From: Spirochaetales bacterium
Lineage (GTDB): Bacteria; Spirochaetota; Spirochaetia; SZUA-6
Length of the DNA: 15,429 nt
Reading direction: 5' to 3'
NCBI GenBank assembly: GCA_003233545.1
Contig: QILZ01000135.1
Span: 1-15,429, forward strand
Shown here in pieces: positions 14,923 through 15,429 of the stretch. The first letter of the stretch is position 1. Each line of letters begins with the position of its first letter. The position numbers and the translations under genes were made by a program. The notes beneath the pieces are model-generated. The model did not search any database, was not told the origin of the DNA, and saw only the letters and a list, made by a program, of their open reading frames with translations.

Positions 14923-15429
14923 ATTAAAAAAGTAATAATATTAGTCGTTTTAAGTTTTGTAGTAGCAGCAGCAGGGTTCTTTGGGCAGGAAGCTATAAAC
15001 TACAATACCCACTACAGGTTTCCCGTATCGATAGGGGTTGAATACGAAAATCTCTCTGCCTTTGCCGAATATGGGAGCACATTCAACTTATATGAAGTAT
15101 CTGGAGCTATCAGGGTACCGATTCCACCCCTGCCCGTACTTCAGCCGACAGTAAAGTTCGGGATGATGACATTCGACAGCAGGGACTTAGACGAACCTGA
15201 GAAAGTGGAACAACAATCAATACTTTGGAATGCTGGGTCTACTCTATTCCGACAGGTTCTCAAAGAACTTTGAGATAGGAGTGGAATTACTGGGAGGTTA
15301 TGATCATGCGGTGTTTCTGAAATTAATACCCGACCTTACAAAGCCTGTCGGGATACCCAATTTGTTGTTTGAAGGCGGGGCACACATCAATCTTGATCCT
15401 TCATATAATTTCAGCATAGACATACACCC
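14923..15429 (+). pseudogene. Probable outer-membrane beta-barrel protein, ATT start and one-base frameshift, 3' end outside window
   Basis: From ATT 14923 the frame reads K-K-V-I-I-L-V-V-L-S-F-V-V-A-A-A-G-F-F-G-Q, a typical Sec signal, then beta-type sequence with alternating residues and many aromatics ('HYRFPVSIGVEYENLSAFA', 'YGSTFNLYEVSGAIRVPI'). At 15202-15204 an extra A appears to shift the frame: frame 1 ends in TGA at 15271-15273, but frame 2 from TGG 15206 continues the same style to the window end ('WNNNQYFGMLGLLYSDRF', 'SKNFEIGVELLGGYDH', 'FEGGAHINLDPSYNF'). Removing one A gives E-P-E-K-W-N-N-N, a smooth join. It may be a real pseudogene, an assembly error or, less likely, programmed frameshifting. 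Its place 20 bp after the LVIVD lipoprotein gene suggests they work together at the outer membrane. I do not recognise an exact family. Confidence 0.6.

Overview
The window looks like a chromosomal stretch from a low-to-mid-GC, diderm, probably anaerobic bacterium. Spirochaetota is the best guess. The evidence is the dense set of exported lipoproteins with relaxed lipoboxes, the PEGA, FecR and LVIVD repeat proteins, and the Asn-Pro-x-Asp-Pro motif just after the lipidated cysteine. This is an inference from protein style; no rRNA or other marker gene is present.

Layout. (1) Positions 1-525 hold the end of a plus-strand gene with a TPR-like helical C-terminus. (2) Positions 771-7716 form a minus-strand envelope block. 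A small lipoprotein, an 846-residue secreted protein with PEGA, FN3 and beta-barrel-like parts, and a CBM9/DOMON-like lipoprotein make a probable operon. Behind its own promoter follows a 953-residue lipoprotein built as FecR, four PEGA units and a PQQ-type propeller. (3) Positions 7937-10653 (minus) encode a cysteine-type sulfatase and a ROK-family repressor, both starting at TTG, under one promoter that overlaps a 20-bp-spaced direct repeat. (4) Positions 10788-11928 are a graveyard: a hairpin-rich segment, a piece of an IS1634-type transposase fused in frame to a piece of a DUF4338/DruA-type protein, and the 3' end of an LVIVD-repeat gene. (5) Positions 12134-14902 (plus) encode an intact LVIVD-repeat lipoprotein with 14 repeats, 13 of them in an exact 42-residue register. 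A probable outer-membrane protein follows; it seems to start at ATT and carries a one-base frameshift.

How it fits together. The minus-strand block and the LVIVD locus both look like cell-surface machinery: lipoprotein scaffolds made of repeated beta modules, each next to a candidate outer-membrane barrel. The sulfatase/ROK pair looks like a small self-regulated unit for a sulfated compound. The degraded region probably records insertions and deletions that removed an older paralogue or duplicate of the LVIVD gene. The most unusual items are the FecR-PEGA-PQQ architecture, the double-seven LVIVD protein, the chimeric transposase/DruA relic, the structured segment at 10.8-11.0 kb, and the ATT-started, frameshifted barrel gene.
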